Source of the DNA: Salinibacterium sp.
GTDB taxonomy: Bacteria > Actinomycetota > Actinomycetes > Actinomycetales > Microbacteriaceae
NCBI GenBank assembly: GCA_019638845.1
Contig: JAHBSZ010000001.1
Coordinates: 558,001 to 622,000, forward strand
Length of the DNA stretch: 64,000 nt
Direction of reading: 5' to 3'
Part shown: positions 54,897 through 63,383 of the stretch, piece by piece
How the letters are laid out: every line of letters begins with the position of its first letter
Position numbering within the stretch: position 1 is the first letter of the stretch
Translations under genes and position numbers: made by a program
The notes under the pieces: generated by a model
What the model saw: only the letters and a program-made list of their open reading frames with translations
Told to the model about the DNA's origin: nothing
The model's database searches: none

Positions 54897-56066
54897 ATGT
54901 CCGCGAGCTTCGTCTACGACGCAATCCGTACACCGTTCGGCAGGCACGGTAAGTCCCTCGCGGGTGTGCGACCGGACGATCTCGCCGCCACGACAATCCA
55001 GTCCTTGCTCGCGCGGCACCCAGACCTCGACCCTGCGGCCATCGATGACGTCATCCTCGGTGACGCCAACCAGGCTGGCGAAGACAATCGCGACGTCGCC
55101 AGATTCGCCGCCCTCCTCGCGGGCCTGCCGACAACCGTCACGGGCGTCACCGTCAATCGGTTGTGCGGCTCGAGCGTCGAAAGCGTCATCCAAGCCAGCC
55201 GCGCTATCGAGGCCGGTGACGCTGACCTCGTGCTCGCGGGGGGCGTCGAGTCGATGAGCCGTGCGCCCTGGGTGATGCTCAAGCCCGACCGTGCGTTTGC
55301 CGCAGGCTCGGAGGTCATGCATTCGACGACGCTCGGCTGGCGGATGACCAACTCGCGCCTGCGCACTGACTGGACGATCTCCAATGGCGAAACGGCCGAA
55401 CTGCTCGCCGAGCGCTATGACATCTCCCGTGAGGAGCAAGACGAGTTCGCAGTGCGCAGCCACGTCAACGCCGCTGCCGCCTGGGAGGCGGGTCTCCACG
55501 CCGAGGTCATCCCCGTGCCCGGAACCGACCTCGTTCGCGACGAAGGCATTCGCGCGGATGCCACTGTGGCAACACTGGGAACGCTCAAGCCTGCCTTCGC
55601 ACAGAGTGGCACGGTCACTGCGGGCAACTCCTCTCCGCTCAACGACGGCGCGTCGATGCTCTTCATCGGCGGCGAGAAGACCGCCCTCGACGCCGAGCCC
55701 CTCGCACGCATCATCGGCCGCGCGAGCTTCGGTAACGACCCGAACATCTTCGGCATCGCCCCGGTCGAAGCCGCCAACCGCGCCCTCGCCCGGGCGGGCA
55801 AAACGTGGGCGGACGTCGACCTCGTCGAGCTGAACGAAGCATTTGCGGCACAGTCCCTGGCCTGCCTGAAGCTGTGGCCGGAGCTCGACCCCGAGTTGGT
55901 CAACGTGCATGGCGGTGCCCTCGCGATCGGGCATCCGTTGGGTGCTTCGGGAGGTCGCATCATCGGTCACCTCGCGCACGAACTGAAACGCCGCGGTGGC
56001 GGCGTCGGCGTGGCCGCGATCTGCATCGGTGTCGGGCAGGGTCTTGCCGTCGTTCTTGAGCGCTAG
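54897..56066 (+). CDS. pcaF: 3-oxoadipyl-CoA/acetyl-CoA acyltransferase (thiolase)
   Basis: This 389-residue thiolase has the acyl-accepting Cys90 in VNRLCGSSVES, His in GHPLGASGGR and the second Cys in AICIGVGQGLAV. It cleaves 3-oxoadipyl-CoA to succinyl-CoA and acetyl-CoA if PcaF. I chose ATG at 54897, preceded by GGGA; GTG at 54882 would add five residues. Its position next to pcaIJ and a pcaR-like gene supports the name, although other thiolases would look alike. Confidence 0.88.
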   Translation: MSASFVYDAIRTPFGRHGKSLAGVRPDDLAATTIQSLLARHPDLDPAAIDDVILGDANQAGEDNRDVARFAALLAGLPTTVTGVTVNRLCGSSVESVIQASRAIEAGDADLVLAGGVESMSRAPWVMLKPDRAFAAGSEVMHSTTLGWRMTNSRLRTDWTISNGETAELLAERYDISREEQDEFAVRSHVNAAAAWEAGLHAEVIPVPGTDLVRDEGIRADATVATLGTLKPAFAQSGTVTAGNSSPLNDGASMLFIGGEKTALDAEPLARIIGRASFGNDPNIFGIAPVEAANRALARAGKTWADVDLVELNEAFAAQSLACLKLWPELDPELVNVHGGALAIGHPLGASGGRIIGHLAHELKRRGGGVGVAAICIGVGQGLAVVLER

Positions 56067-56076
56067 CCTCGAACCC

Positions 56077-56805
56077 GTGGATCCCGAGCCGAGCGGCCAG
56101 TATGTTCAGTCCTTCGCGCGCGGTTTGGCGGTCATCCGAGCCTTCGACGCAGACAGCCCTCGGATGACCCTCAGCGAACTCGCTGCCCGTACCGACCTGA
56201 CGCGTGCGACAGCACGTCGGTTCCTGCTCACCCTCGCCGAATTAGGCTACGTGGCCATCGAGGGTAAACACTTCTCGCTCACGCCTCGCGTGCTCGAGCT
56301 TGGCTTCTCTTACCTCTCTGCCCTCTCGCTCCCGGAGATCGCCCAACCCCACCTGGAAGCGCTCTCCCGCGAACTCAACGAGTCCACCTCCGCCTCGGTG
56401 CTCGACGGCGACTCGATCGTGTACATCGCCCGGGTCCCCACTCGTCGCATCATGAACGTCGGCATCACCATCGGTACCCGGTTCCCGGCTGACGTCACAT
56501 CGATGGGCCGCGTACTTCTTGCCGCCCAACCCGAGACCCTGTGGCCGGATGCCCTCCGCCAGGTCTTGGCGGAGGTGCGAGCCCAGGGGTGGGCGCTCGT
56601 CGATCAGGAGCTCGAAGTCGGTCTCCGCTCGATCGCCGCACCACTGCACTCACCGGATGGCTCGGTCACCGCCGCCATCAACGTGTCGAGCACGACCTCG
56701 AGCGCGAGTCTCGAGCGCATCAGGGATGAGTTCCGCCCCGCGCTCCTGCGCACGGCAGCCCTTATTGAGCAGGCGCTGCGTCAGGTCCGCCCCGGTCGGG
56801 CCTGA
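56077..56805 (+). CDS. pcaR: IclR-family regulator (PcaR-like)
   Basis: This 242-residue IclR protein has an N-terminal winged helix (SFARGLAVIRAFDADSP, then DLTRATARRFLLTLAELGYV) and the C-terminal effector-binding domain (SASVLDGDSIVYIARVP, GTRFPADVTSMGRVLLA). SFARGLAVI is shared by PcaR/PcaU/PobR-type regulators, which respond to beta-ketoadipate or related acids. GTG at 56077 follows the pcaF stop by ten bases. Its end overlaps that of the TSUP gene on the other strand by 44 bases. Confidence 0.87.
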   Translation: MDPEPSGQYVQSFARGLAVIRAFDADSPRMTLSELAARTDLTRATARRFLLTLAELGYVAIEGKHFSLTPRVLELGFSYLSALSLPEIAQPHLEALSRELNESTSASVLDGDSIVYIARVPTRRIMNVGITIGTRFPADVTSMGRVLLAAQPETLWPDALRQVLAEVRAQGWALVDQELEVGLRSIAAPLHSPDGSVTAAINVSSTTSSASLERIRDEFRPALLRTAALIEQALRQVRPGRA

Positions 56806-57562
56806 GCGCACGCACCGTCAGCTGCGCAGCGATCATCACGAGAAGCGCGGCGAACAGCACGCTCGACAGGCGAGCCGTCATCGCAAGCCCAAGGTACGCG
56901 CCGCCGACCGCTGCAACGGCAGCGATCGGGCCGATGATCAGGGCGCTCCGCACGTCTACCAGGCCACTGCGCCGATGGGTGAGCGAACCGGCCGTACTCG
57001 ACACCACCATCACTGCCAACGTCGTGCCTTTCGCAATCAGGTCGCTCACACCGAGCACGGCGACCAGGGCCGGAACGGCGATGACGGCACCACCGACGCC
57101 GAACAGCCCCGAAGCCAACCCCATGAGGAGGCCGATCACGACGTAAGCGACGACAACGACCGGCGAGAGCGAAAGCGGATCGCCGCGCACCGGTTCAACG
57201 AAGGCCATCCGTACGGCAACACCCACGAGCAGCAGGATGAAGCCCCACCGCAGCACGGGCAGCGGAAGCCGCTGGAGCAGCCTCGCACCGATCACCGATC
57301 CGAGCACTGCGCCGATGGCGATGATCCCAGCGGCCGGCAGATCGACCTCACCGTTCGCTAGATAAGTGATCGATCCAGCGAGCGTACTGGGCAGGATCGT
57401 GAGGAGTGAGGTTGCGGAAGCTCGACGATGGTCGAGCCCCGCAAATGTCAAGAGCAGGGGGACCACGACCAAGCCGCCGCCGCTACCGAACGTTCCGCTG
57501 AAGATTCCACCGACGATTCCGATGATGACGAGCATCCAGACGCGAGGGCGAGAAGCTGTCAC
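56762..57562 (-). CDS. TSUP (TauE/SafE) family permease
   Basis: This polytopic membrane protein of about 266 residues has two TauE/SafE repeats: GIVGGIFSGTFGSGGGLVVVPLLL at residues about 14 to 37, and LLMGLASGLFGVGGAVIAVPAL in the second half. About eight helices are predicted. Members export sulfite, sulfoacetate or aromatic carboxylates. GTG at 57562 is chosen to keep clear of the divergent thiolase gene; an ATG (MLVIIG) nine residues on is possible. Confidence 0.88.
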   Translation of the reverse strand: MTASRPRVWMLVIIGIVGGIFSGTFGSGGGLVVVPLLLTFAGLDHRRASATSLLTILPSTLAGSITYLANGEVDLPAAGIIAIGAVLGSVIGARLLQRLPLPVLRWGFILLLVGVAVRMAFVEPVRGDPLSLSPVVVVAYVVIGLLMGLASGLFGVGGAVIAVPALVAVLGVSDLIAKGTTLAVMVVSSTAGSLTHRRSGLVDVRSALIIGPIAAVAAVGGAYLGLAMTARLSSVLFAALLVMIAAQLTVRALRPDRGGPDAAPAQ

Positions 57563-57612
57563 CCGTTCAGCGTAACCTTTCCGCGGCACTGCACCCGGCT
57601 TAGGCTGGGGTC

Positions 57613-58782
57613 ATGACTACTGCCGTCATCGTCGACGCACTCCGTACTCCTGCTGGCAAGGGCAAGCCGGGCGGTGCGCTCGCGGACTGGCATCCAGTCG
57701 ACCTGCTCGGTACCCTGCTGCGGGAACTCGTGGAGCGCAACGACCTCGATCCCGCATTGATCGACGATGTCATCGGCGGGTGCCTCTCGCAGGTCGGCGA
57801 ACAGTCGGTGAACATCACGCGCAACGCGGTGCTCGCGGCGGGGTTCCCTGAATCGGTGCCGGGCACGACCGTCGACCGCCAGTGTGGTTCCAGCCAGCAG
57901 GCCGCGGCATTCGCTGCCCAAGGCGTCATTGCCGGGGCCTACGACATCGTCATCGCGTGCGGCGTCGAGCTCATGAGCAAGAATCCGATCGGCTACGCCG
58001 CCATAGGGATGGACAACTGGGGTCCGCTCGTTCGCGGTCGCTACCCCGATGGGCTCGTGGGACAAGGTATCTCTGCCGAACTCATCGCCTCACGGTGGAA
58101 GCTCTCGCGCGAAGCCCTCGACACCTTTGCCGAACGATCCCACCGGCTCGCAGGGGCATCCGACTTCAGTAGCGAGATACTCGCCATCGGTGACCTCACA
58201 ACGGATGAAACGATCCGCGCCGGTACGACCGTGGAGGGTCTCGGGCAACTGAAACCCGCCTTCGAAGACGATGCCCTTGCCGAGCGCTTTCCCGAGATTC
58301 ACTGGAAGGTCACCGCGGGCAATTCCTCGCCGTACACCGACGGCGCGTCGGCCGTGCTCATCATGAGCGAGAAGCGCGCGCTCCAGCTCGGTCTCACCCC
58401 TCGCGCGCGGTTCCACTCGTTCGCGGTGGTCGGTTCTGATCCGATCGAGATGCTCACGGGCATCCTTCCCGCGACTCGCAAGATTCTCGACCGCAGCGGT
58501 CTGAACCACGACAAACTCGGCATCGATGACTTCGACACGTTCGAGGTGAATGAGGCATTCGCTTCGGTTCCCCTGGCCTGGCAGCACGAGTTCGGGGTCG
58601 ACCCCAAGCTAGTCAATCCGCGCGGCGGTGCCATCGCGCTCGGTCATGCGCTCGGGGCATCGGGAACTCGGCTGCTCACCACCATGGTCAACCAGCTGGA
58701 GCGGGTCGAAGGTCGCTACGGCCTGCAGCTCATGTGCGAGGGTGCTGGCATGGCGAACGCGACGATCATCGAAAGGCTCTGA
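57613..58782 (+). CDS. Acetyl-CoA acetyltransferase (thiolase)
   Basis: This 389-residue thiolase has Cys91 in [11 protein letters not shown], His in [10 protein letters not shown] and the second Cys in [13 protein letters not shown]. The distinctive [20 protein letters not shown]-terminus resembles thiolases of fatty-acid or sterol side-chain degradation (FadA5-like) more than the pca enzyme. Its stop shares one base with the ATG of a short-chain dehydrogenase gene, a natural partner for the preceding beta-oxidation step. Confidence 0.9.
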   Translation: MTTAVIVDALRTPAGKGKPGGALADWHPVDLLGTLLRELVERNDLDPALIDDVIGGCLSQVGEQSVNITRNAVLAAGFPESVPGTTVDRQCGSSQQAAAFAAQGVIAGAYDIVIACGVELMSKNPIGYAAIGMDNWGPLVRGRYPDGLVGQGISAELIASRWKLSREALDTFAERSHRLAGASDFSSEILAIGDLTTDETIRAGTTVEGLGQLKPAFEDDALAERFPEIHWKVTAGNSSPYTDGASAVLIMSEKRALQLGLTPRARFHSFAVVGSDPIEMLTGILPATRKILDRSGLNHDKLGIDDFDTFEVNEAFASVPLAWQHEFGVDPKLVNPRGGAIALGHALGASGTRLLTTMVNQLERVEGRYGLQLMCEGAGMANATIIERL

Positions 58783-59516
58783 TGCAGATCACGGATGCCA
58801 CGGCTCTCGTCACCGGGGGCGCCTCCGGCCTCGGACTCGCCACCGCCACCGCCCTCGCGGCGGCGGGCGCGCGCGTGGTGATCGCCGACCTGCCCACCTC
58901 CCGCGGAGCCGAGCTCCCCTTCACCTTCGCGCCAGTCGATGTGCGCTCGGCTACCGACGTGCAGGCCGCCGTCGACCTCGCGGGTGACGCGCGCATCGTG
59001 GTCAACTGCGCGGGCATCGCGACGCCGGGCCGGGCTGTGGGCAAGAACGGACCGCTCGCACTTGACGACTTCGAGCGCGTCATCGCGATCAACCTCGTCG
59101 GAACGTTCAACGTCATCCGGCTTGCTGCGGCTCGCATGATGGAGCTCGACCCGATCGGCGAGGAGCGCGGCGTGATCATCAACACCGCCTCGGTCGCGGC
59201 GTTCGACGGTCAGGTCGGTCAGGCCGCATACTCGGCGTCGAAGGGGGGCGTCGCGGCGATGGCCTTGCCGCTTGCGCGCGAGTTCGCGGTGCACCTCATC
59301 CGTGTCATGACCATCGCGCCTGGCATCTTCGAGACACCGATGATGGCAGGGCTTCCCCAGGAAGCTCAGGATTCCCTCGGCAAGCAGGTTCCGCACCCGT
59401 CGCGTCTCGGCAGGCCGAGCGAGTATGCAGCCCTCGTGCAGCACATCGTCGAGAACCCCATGCTCAACGGTGAGACGATCCGTCTCGACGGCGCCATCCG
59501 GATGGCGCCGCGTTAG
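58782..59516 (+). CDS. Short-chain dehydrogenase (3-hydroxyacyl-CoA dehydrogenase type 2-like)
   Basis: This 244-residue classical SDR has the NAD-binding [29 protein letters not shown], catalytic Ser in [15 protein letters not shown] and YSASK. The length and the long insertion [17 protein letters not shown] are as in HSD10/type 2 3-hydroxyacyl-CoA dehydrogenases. It is translationally coupled to the thiolase (TGATG). The two would form the last two steps of a beta-oxidation spiral. Confidence 0.9.
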   Translation: MQITDATALVTGGASGLGLATATALAAAGARVVIADLPTSRGAELPFTFAPVDVRSATDVQAAVDLAGDARIVVNCAGIATPGRAVGKNGPLALDDFERVIAINLVGTFNVIRLAAARMMELDPIGEERGVIINTASVAAFDGQVGQAAYSASKGGVAAMALPLAREFAVHLIRVMTIAPGIFETPMMAGLPQEAQDSLGKQVPHPSRLGRPSEYAALVQHIVENPMLNGETIRLDGAIRMAPR

Positions 59517-59528
59517 CCGCCTAGCTCG

Positions 59529-60542
59529 TCACTCCGCCTTGGTGCTCGCGGCGACGTTCTTCGACGTGGCACTGGCGTTCGACTCGTACGACGTGTTCGT
59601 GGACTCGAAGAAGTTCACGAGCTGAAGAGTGTCGTTGGCAGCAGCCATCCACTTCGCCGGGTTCGACACGTTGTAGTGGGGCTCAAACCCCAGCTCTTCG
59701 AGTCGACGATCCGCGAGGTACTTGACGTATTGGTTGATGTACGTGGCATTCAGCCCGAGGATTCCGCCGGGAAGCAGGTCGTGGTTGTATTCCTCTTCCA
59801 TCTCGACGGCATCGAGAATCATCTGCTTGATCTCCGCAGCAAACTCTTCGGTCTGCAGGTCGGGATTCTCTTCGAGCACGGTCAGGATGAGGTTGATGCC
59901 GAACTTGAGGTGCAACGACTCATCGCGCACCACCCAATCCATGAGCGAGCCGAAGTTGCGCAGCAGGTTGCGCTGACGGAAACTCAACGCGACCATGAAG
60001 CCCGAGTAGAACCAAACACCCTCGAGAATCACGTTGTACGCGACGAGGTTGCGGATGAAGTCCTTCTTGCCCTCGGTCGTAGTGATGTCGAGGGTTTGCT
60101 CCGTCATGCGACGGATGTACTTGACCTCGAACTCCTCCTTGCGCGCCATAGACGGGATGTCGGCGTGGGCGGCGTATGCGGCTTCACGATCGATCGGGAA
60201 CGTCTCGAGTACATACTCGAAGCTCATGCAGTGGTTGGCTTCTTCCCACATCTGCTTCGCCAGGTAAAGGCTGCACTCTGCCGCGTTCACGTACGGGTAG
60301 ACGCCGAAAGCCAGCGCCTTGTTGACGAGCAATTCGTTCGGGTTGAAGTAGCTCATCAAGAACGTCACGGCGTGACGTTCTTCATCGGTCATCTTCTTGA
60401 AGTCTGCGATGTCTTCGCCGAGCTGGATCTCATTCGGGAACCAGGTGTTGGCGACTGCCTGGTCATACAGGTCCATCGCCCACTGGTACCGGATGGGCTT
60501 GAGCAGCAGGCCTTCTTGGAGGCCGGTTCCTAGGATTCCCAT
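59529..60542 (-). CDS. nrdB: Ribonucleotide reductase small subunit (class I; class Ic-like, Phe at the radical Tyr position)
   Basis: This 337-residue ferritin-like R2 subunit provides the oxidant that starts ribonucleotide reduction. Metal ligands are Glu70 (NPNELLV), Glu101 and His104 (WEEANHCMSF), Glu174 (VILEGVWFY), and Glu208 and His211 (RDESLHLKFG). The residue four after His104, normally the radical Tyr, is Phe108, and the first ligand is Glu instead of Asp. Both traits are those of Chlamydia-type class Ic subunits that use a Mn/Fe centre. The C-terminal 25 residues hold Tyr319, a possible radical-transfer residue. It starts four bases after the tail ORF stop. Confidence 0.93.
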   Translation of the reverse strand: MGILGTGLQEGLLLKPIRYQWAMDLYDQAVANTWFPNEIQLGEDIADFKKMTDEERHAVTFLMSYFNPNELLVNKALAFGVYPYVNAAECSLYLAKQMWEEANHCMSFEYVLETFPIDREAAYAAHADIPSMARKEEFEVKYIRRMTEQTLDITTTEGKKDFIRNLVAYNVILEGVWFYSGFMVALSFRQRNLLRNFGSLMDWVVRDESLHLKFGINLILTVLEENPDLQTEEFAAEIKQMILDAVEMEEEYNHDLLPGGILGLNATYINQYVKYLADRRLEELGFEPHYNVSNPAKWMAAANDTLQLVNFFESTNTSYESNASATSKNVAASTKAE

Positions 60543-60545
60543 GGC

Positions 60546-60626
60546 TTACTGGCAGCTCTCGCACTGAAGGTCGTCCATCGGATCGACGGGAACGTAGTAC
60601 TCCTCGACAGCAGCGGCGCGGTCCAC
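60546..60626 (-). CDS. 26-residue ORF encoding the NrdA-type redox CxxC tail
   Basis: Directly behind nrdA, in the -1 frame, GTG at 60626 (overlapping the TAG stop as TAGTG) opens a frame reading VDRAAAVEEYYVPVD and then PMDDLQCESCQ before TAA. A C-terminal CxxC of this type is normally the end of the NrdA chain, where it re-reduces the active site. AGGCAGG lies six bases before the GTG, so separate initiation is possible. It is either a split-off redox peptide, a tail reached by frameshifting, or a sequencing error in an intact gene. Confidence 0.6.
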   Translation of the reverse strand: MDRAAAVEEYYVPVDPMDDLQCESCQ

Positions 60627-63088
60627 TAGTTGCCTGCCTTCGGTGCGAGTCCGCCGAAACCGCGACGAGCGGGCGAGGCCGGAGCCGCGATGGGAGCGCC
60701 TCCGGTCGAGCCTGTCGAGACCGGCTGGGGAGTGACGATGTCTTCGGACTTGTTGACCTTCACCGTCGACTGTTCCGCGGTGTGGCGGGGCTTCATGTGG
60801 AGGTAGTAGGTCGTTTTGACGCCGCGTTCCCACGCTGCGAAGTAGATGTCCATCATGTCGCCGAGGTCACGTGTTTCGAGGTACATGTTCCGGCTGATCG
60901 CCTGATCGATCCACTTCTGAGCGCGAGCAGCGACCTCGAGGAACGCGTACGGCGAGAGCTGGAAGCTCGTCTTGTACACCTCCTTGAGGTGATCCGGGAT
61001 GGCGGCTACGTTCTGGATGTCACCCTGGCTGCGCAGAATCGCTTCGCGCGTGGACTCCCAGATGCCGAGCTTCTGAAGGTCGTGCACGAGGTTCGCGTTT
61101 ACCTCGAGGAACTTGCCGTTCGACGTCGCCCGGCTGAAGATCTGTGCGAACTGCGGGTCGAGGCCGGGAGTCGTTCCCGCGACGAGACCGATCGATGCCG
61201 TGGGCGCGATCGCCATGAGGGTGGCATTGCGCATGCCGCCCTTCACCTTGAGCCGCAGAGCATCCCAGTCGAGGCGTGTCGTGCGATTGACCTTGATGGC
61301 GATGCCGCGGTCGGCTTCGGTGAGCGCGATCGAGTCGAGGGGGACAAGACCCTCTGACCAGCGGCTGCCCTCGAAGTTCGGGTATGCACCCCGCTCCTGC
61401 GCGAGGTCAGTGGATGCCTCGATCGCAGCGTAGGAGACGTGCTCCATGATCTCGTCGATGAGGTCGTACGCCTCTTCGCTCTCGTAGCTGATCCCGAGCT
61501 TCTCGATGATGTCGGTGAAGCCCATGACGCCAAGGCCGACTGCGCGGTTCTGTGCGTTGGAGAAATCTGCCTCCTGAACGCTAGAGCGGGTGATGTCGAT
61601 GAGGTTGTCGAGCTGGCGAACCGCAAGTCGAGCCGAGGCGGCGATCTTGCTGAAATCGACGGAGAGGCTTCCGTTCTCCGCGGTGAGCATGTGCTGCGAA
61701 AGGTTGATCGACGCAAGGTTGCACACGGAAACGTTGTCTTCGTCTTGCGGGAGCGTGATCTCGGTGCACAGGTTCGAGAGATGGATGGTGCCCGTGTTGT
61801 TGTTGAGGGCGCGGTTGTTGATCGTGTCTTTCCACGTCAGCCACGGGTGGCTGGTCGTCTGAAGAGAAATGAGGATCGACTTGAATTGTTCGCGCGCCGT
61901 GATCTTCTTGAACATGCGCATCTGGCCGGCCTCGGCCTTGGCGACATACTCGTTGTACTTCTCCGAGAACGCCTTCCCGTACAGCTCGTTGAGATCGGTG
62001 ACCTCAAGCGGGTCGAAGAGATACCAGTCGTCGTCGTTCTGTACGCGCTTCATGAACTCGTCGCTGATCCACACTGCCGTGTTGGCGGTGCGGGTGCGAC
62101 GATACGGGTCTCCCGAGTTCTGGCGGAGGTCCAGGAACTCGGGAAAATCGAGGTGCCAGTTCTCCATGTAGAAGCACAGGGCGCCGAACTTCTTGCCGCC
62201 GCGGCTCACTGCACGAAGGATCGAGTCGATCGTGTGCATGAACGGGATCGGACCGGTCGACGTCGTGTTGTTGCTTCGGATGGGCGACCCTTGGGCACGC
62301 AATTTGGTAACACTGAGACCGATGCCGCCCGTGCCTTTGGTGAGCCACATGACATCGCGGGTCGTCTTCGCGATGTGCTCCATGTCGTCTTGCATCTCCA
62401 TGACGAAGCAGTTCGCGAGCTGGGGGTAGATGGTCCCGGCGTTGACGAGCGTGGAGCCGGCCGCGAGGTACTCGAGGCTCGACATCTTCTCGTAGAACGC
62501 GAGAGCCGCCTTCGTGGGGTCCGCCTCATTGAGCGACAGGCCCATGGCAATGCGCATCCAGAAGTACTGGGGAACCTCGAGCGCGTCGCCGTTGCGCCCC
62601 TTGATGCCGTAACGGTTGTTGAGAGTAACGACGCCGATGTACTTGAGCAGTTCGTCGTGCGCGGGCTCAAGCTGCGAAGCAAGGAAGTCGAGGTCGAACA
62701 GTGAGGTGAGTCGCGGGTCGAGAAGGCCCTCGTCGACACCCCGCGTCACGTTCGTCGGGAAATGCGACCGGTGCAGCTCCTTGAGCTCCGCGGCGGTCTT
62801 GTAGTCGCCGAGCACGCGCTTGTAGATGGTCTTGAGTAGGAGGCGCGCCGCCACGATGTCGAAAGCGGGGTCATCCTTGACGTTCTGGAGGGCGACCTGA
62901 ATAACCGCCTCGTCGAGCTGCTGAGTCGTGATGCCGTCGAACAATGTGAGTTCGAGTTCCGAGGCGATCTGCGTCACCCAGGTGATGTTGTCGTCGAGAC
63001 CAGCGCTTGCTGACTCGATCGCCAGATTGATCTTGTTGGCGTCGTACGGCTCCCGCTCGCCGCTGCGCTTGACGACTGTGATTCCCAC
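60626..63088 (-). CDS. nrdA: Ribonucleotide reductase large subunit, without in-frame C-terminal redox tail
   Basis: This 820-residue R1 subunit reduces NDPs to dNDPs. Residues 1 to about 95 are an ATP-cone (VVKRSGEREPYDANKIN). The active-site thiols are Cys227 (QLANCFVME) and Cys456 (VSVCNLASIN), with the thiyl-radical Cys441 and Glu443 in LSNLCTEITLP. The radical-path YY lies in TTYYLHMKP. After residue about 780 comes a low-complexity Ala/Pro/Gly tail that contains a dispersed repeat (VSTGST) and ends GFGGLAPKAGN without Cys. The GTG has GAGGGAG eight bases upstream. The upstream gap carries NrdR-like boxes. Confidence 0.93.
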   Translation of the reverse strand: MGITVVKRSGEREPYDANKINLAIESASAGLDDNITWVTQIASELELTLFDGITTQQLDEAVIQVALQNVKDDPAFDIVAARLLLKTIYKRVLGDYKTAAELKELHRSHFPTNVTRGVDEGLLDPRLTSLFDLDFLASQLEPAHDELLKYIGVVTLNNRYGIKGRNGDALEVPQYFWMRIAMGLSLNEADPTKAALAFYEKMSSLEYLAAGSTLVNAGTIYPQLANCFVMEMQDDMEHIAKTTRDVMWLTKGTGGIGLSVTKLRAQGSPIRSNNTTSTGPIPFMHTIDSILRAVSRGGKKFGALCFYMENWHLDFPEFLDLRQNSGDPYRRTRTANTAVWISDEFMKRVQNDDDWYLFDPLEVTDLNELYGKAFSEKYNEYVAKAEAGQMRMFKKITAREQFKSILISLQTTSHPWLTWKDTINNRALNNNTGTIHLSNLCTEITLPQDEDNVSVCNLASINLSQHMLTAENGSLSVDFSKIAASARLAVRQLDNLIDITRSSVQEADFSNAQNRAVGLGVMGFTDIIEKLGISYESEEAYDLIDEIMEHVSYAAIEASTDLAQERGAYPNFEGSRWSEGLVPLDSIALTEADRGIAIKVNRTTRLDWDALRLKVKGGMRNATLMAIAPTASIGLVAGTTPGLDPQFAQIFSRATSNGKFLEVNANLVHDLQKLGIWESTREAILRSQGDIQNVAAIPDHLKEVYKTSFQLSPYAFLEVAARAQKWIDQAISRNMYLETRDLGDMMDIYFAAWERGVKTTYYLHMKPRHTAEQSTVKVNKSEDIVTPQPVSTGSTGGAPIAAPASPARRGFGGLAPKAGN
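60704..60722 (-). repeat. Dispersed intragenic element, copy 4
   Basis: GGTCGAGCCTGTCGAGACC on the plus strand; translated on the minus strand as VSTGST within the Ala/Pro/Gly-rich tail of NrdA, 76 bases before the in-frame stop. It is identical to copy 1 apart from the last base, which makes it the clearest pair in the window. Confidence 0.65.
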
Positions 63089-63196
63089 CGTTTAACTCCC
63101 TCTGCGTCGCCAAACAACGCTCCAAAATGACCCGCGCGCCCCGTGAAATTGGTATCTACAGTGCCCGAACCTGCAACCCCCGGCCCGGCGGTTCCA

Positions 63197-63244
63197 CCAC
63201 TATATATCGTGCCGACGACACTCTGCCAACCCCAGATGTAGTGG
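63197..63244. promoter_or_regulatory. Tandem NrdR-like boxes upstream of nrdA
   Basis: CCACTATATATCGTGC (63197-63212) matches the NrdR box consensus I know (ACACWATATATWGTGT) at 13 of 16 positions. A weaker ACCCCAGATGTAGTGG (63229-63244) matches at 11 of 16. The two start 32 bases apart with 16 bases between, the three-helical-turn spacing typical of paired NrdR sites. They suggest ATP/dATP-responsive repression of the ribonucleotide reductase genes. Confidence 0.65.
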
Positions 63245-63260
63245 GCGTGTCGTCCACAAT

Positions 63261-63288
63261 TGTGGATAACTTCGGCTAGTTGTACACA
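63261..63288. promoter_or_regulatory. Two DnaA-box-like sequences in the nrdA upstream region
   Basis: TGTGGATAA (63261-63269) is the reverse complement of the perfect DnaA box TTATCCACA. TTGTACACA (63280-63288) fits the relaxed box TTNTNCACA. The first overlaps the palindrome TCCACAATTGTGGA (63253-63266). DnaA regulates nrd genes in E. coli, so a similar link is possible. The rest of the 295-base gap (63089-63383) shows no gene. Confidence 0.45.
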
Positions 63289-63383
63289 GCCTGTGAGCAG
63301 TTTTTGTACCCCACAGGACAACCATAAGGAGGACATCCGACACCCCCGAGCCCGTGCATCCCCCGGTCTAAGCTGGTGATCTC

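Noticed and set aside
60600-60660. Programmed -1 frameshift joining NrdA to its tail
   Set aside because: Not favoured because no X-XXY-YYZ slippery heptamer is found before the stop; stop-start overlap with a good ribosome-binding site explains the layout better. It is kept only as an alternative in the main finding.
61439-62704. 421-codon open frame opposite nrdA
   Set aside because: Antisense shadow of the conserved NrdA catalytic core; composition is a codon mirror and no motif is present.
63241-63300. Chromosomal replication origin suggested by DnaA boxes
   Set aside because: Only two boxes, no AT-rich unwinding region, and no dnaA, dnaN or rpmH beside it. Regulation of nrdA is more likely.
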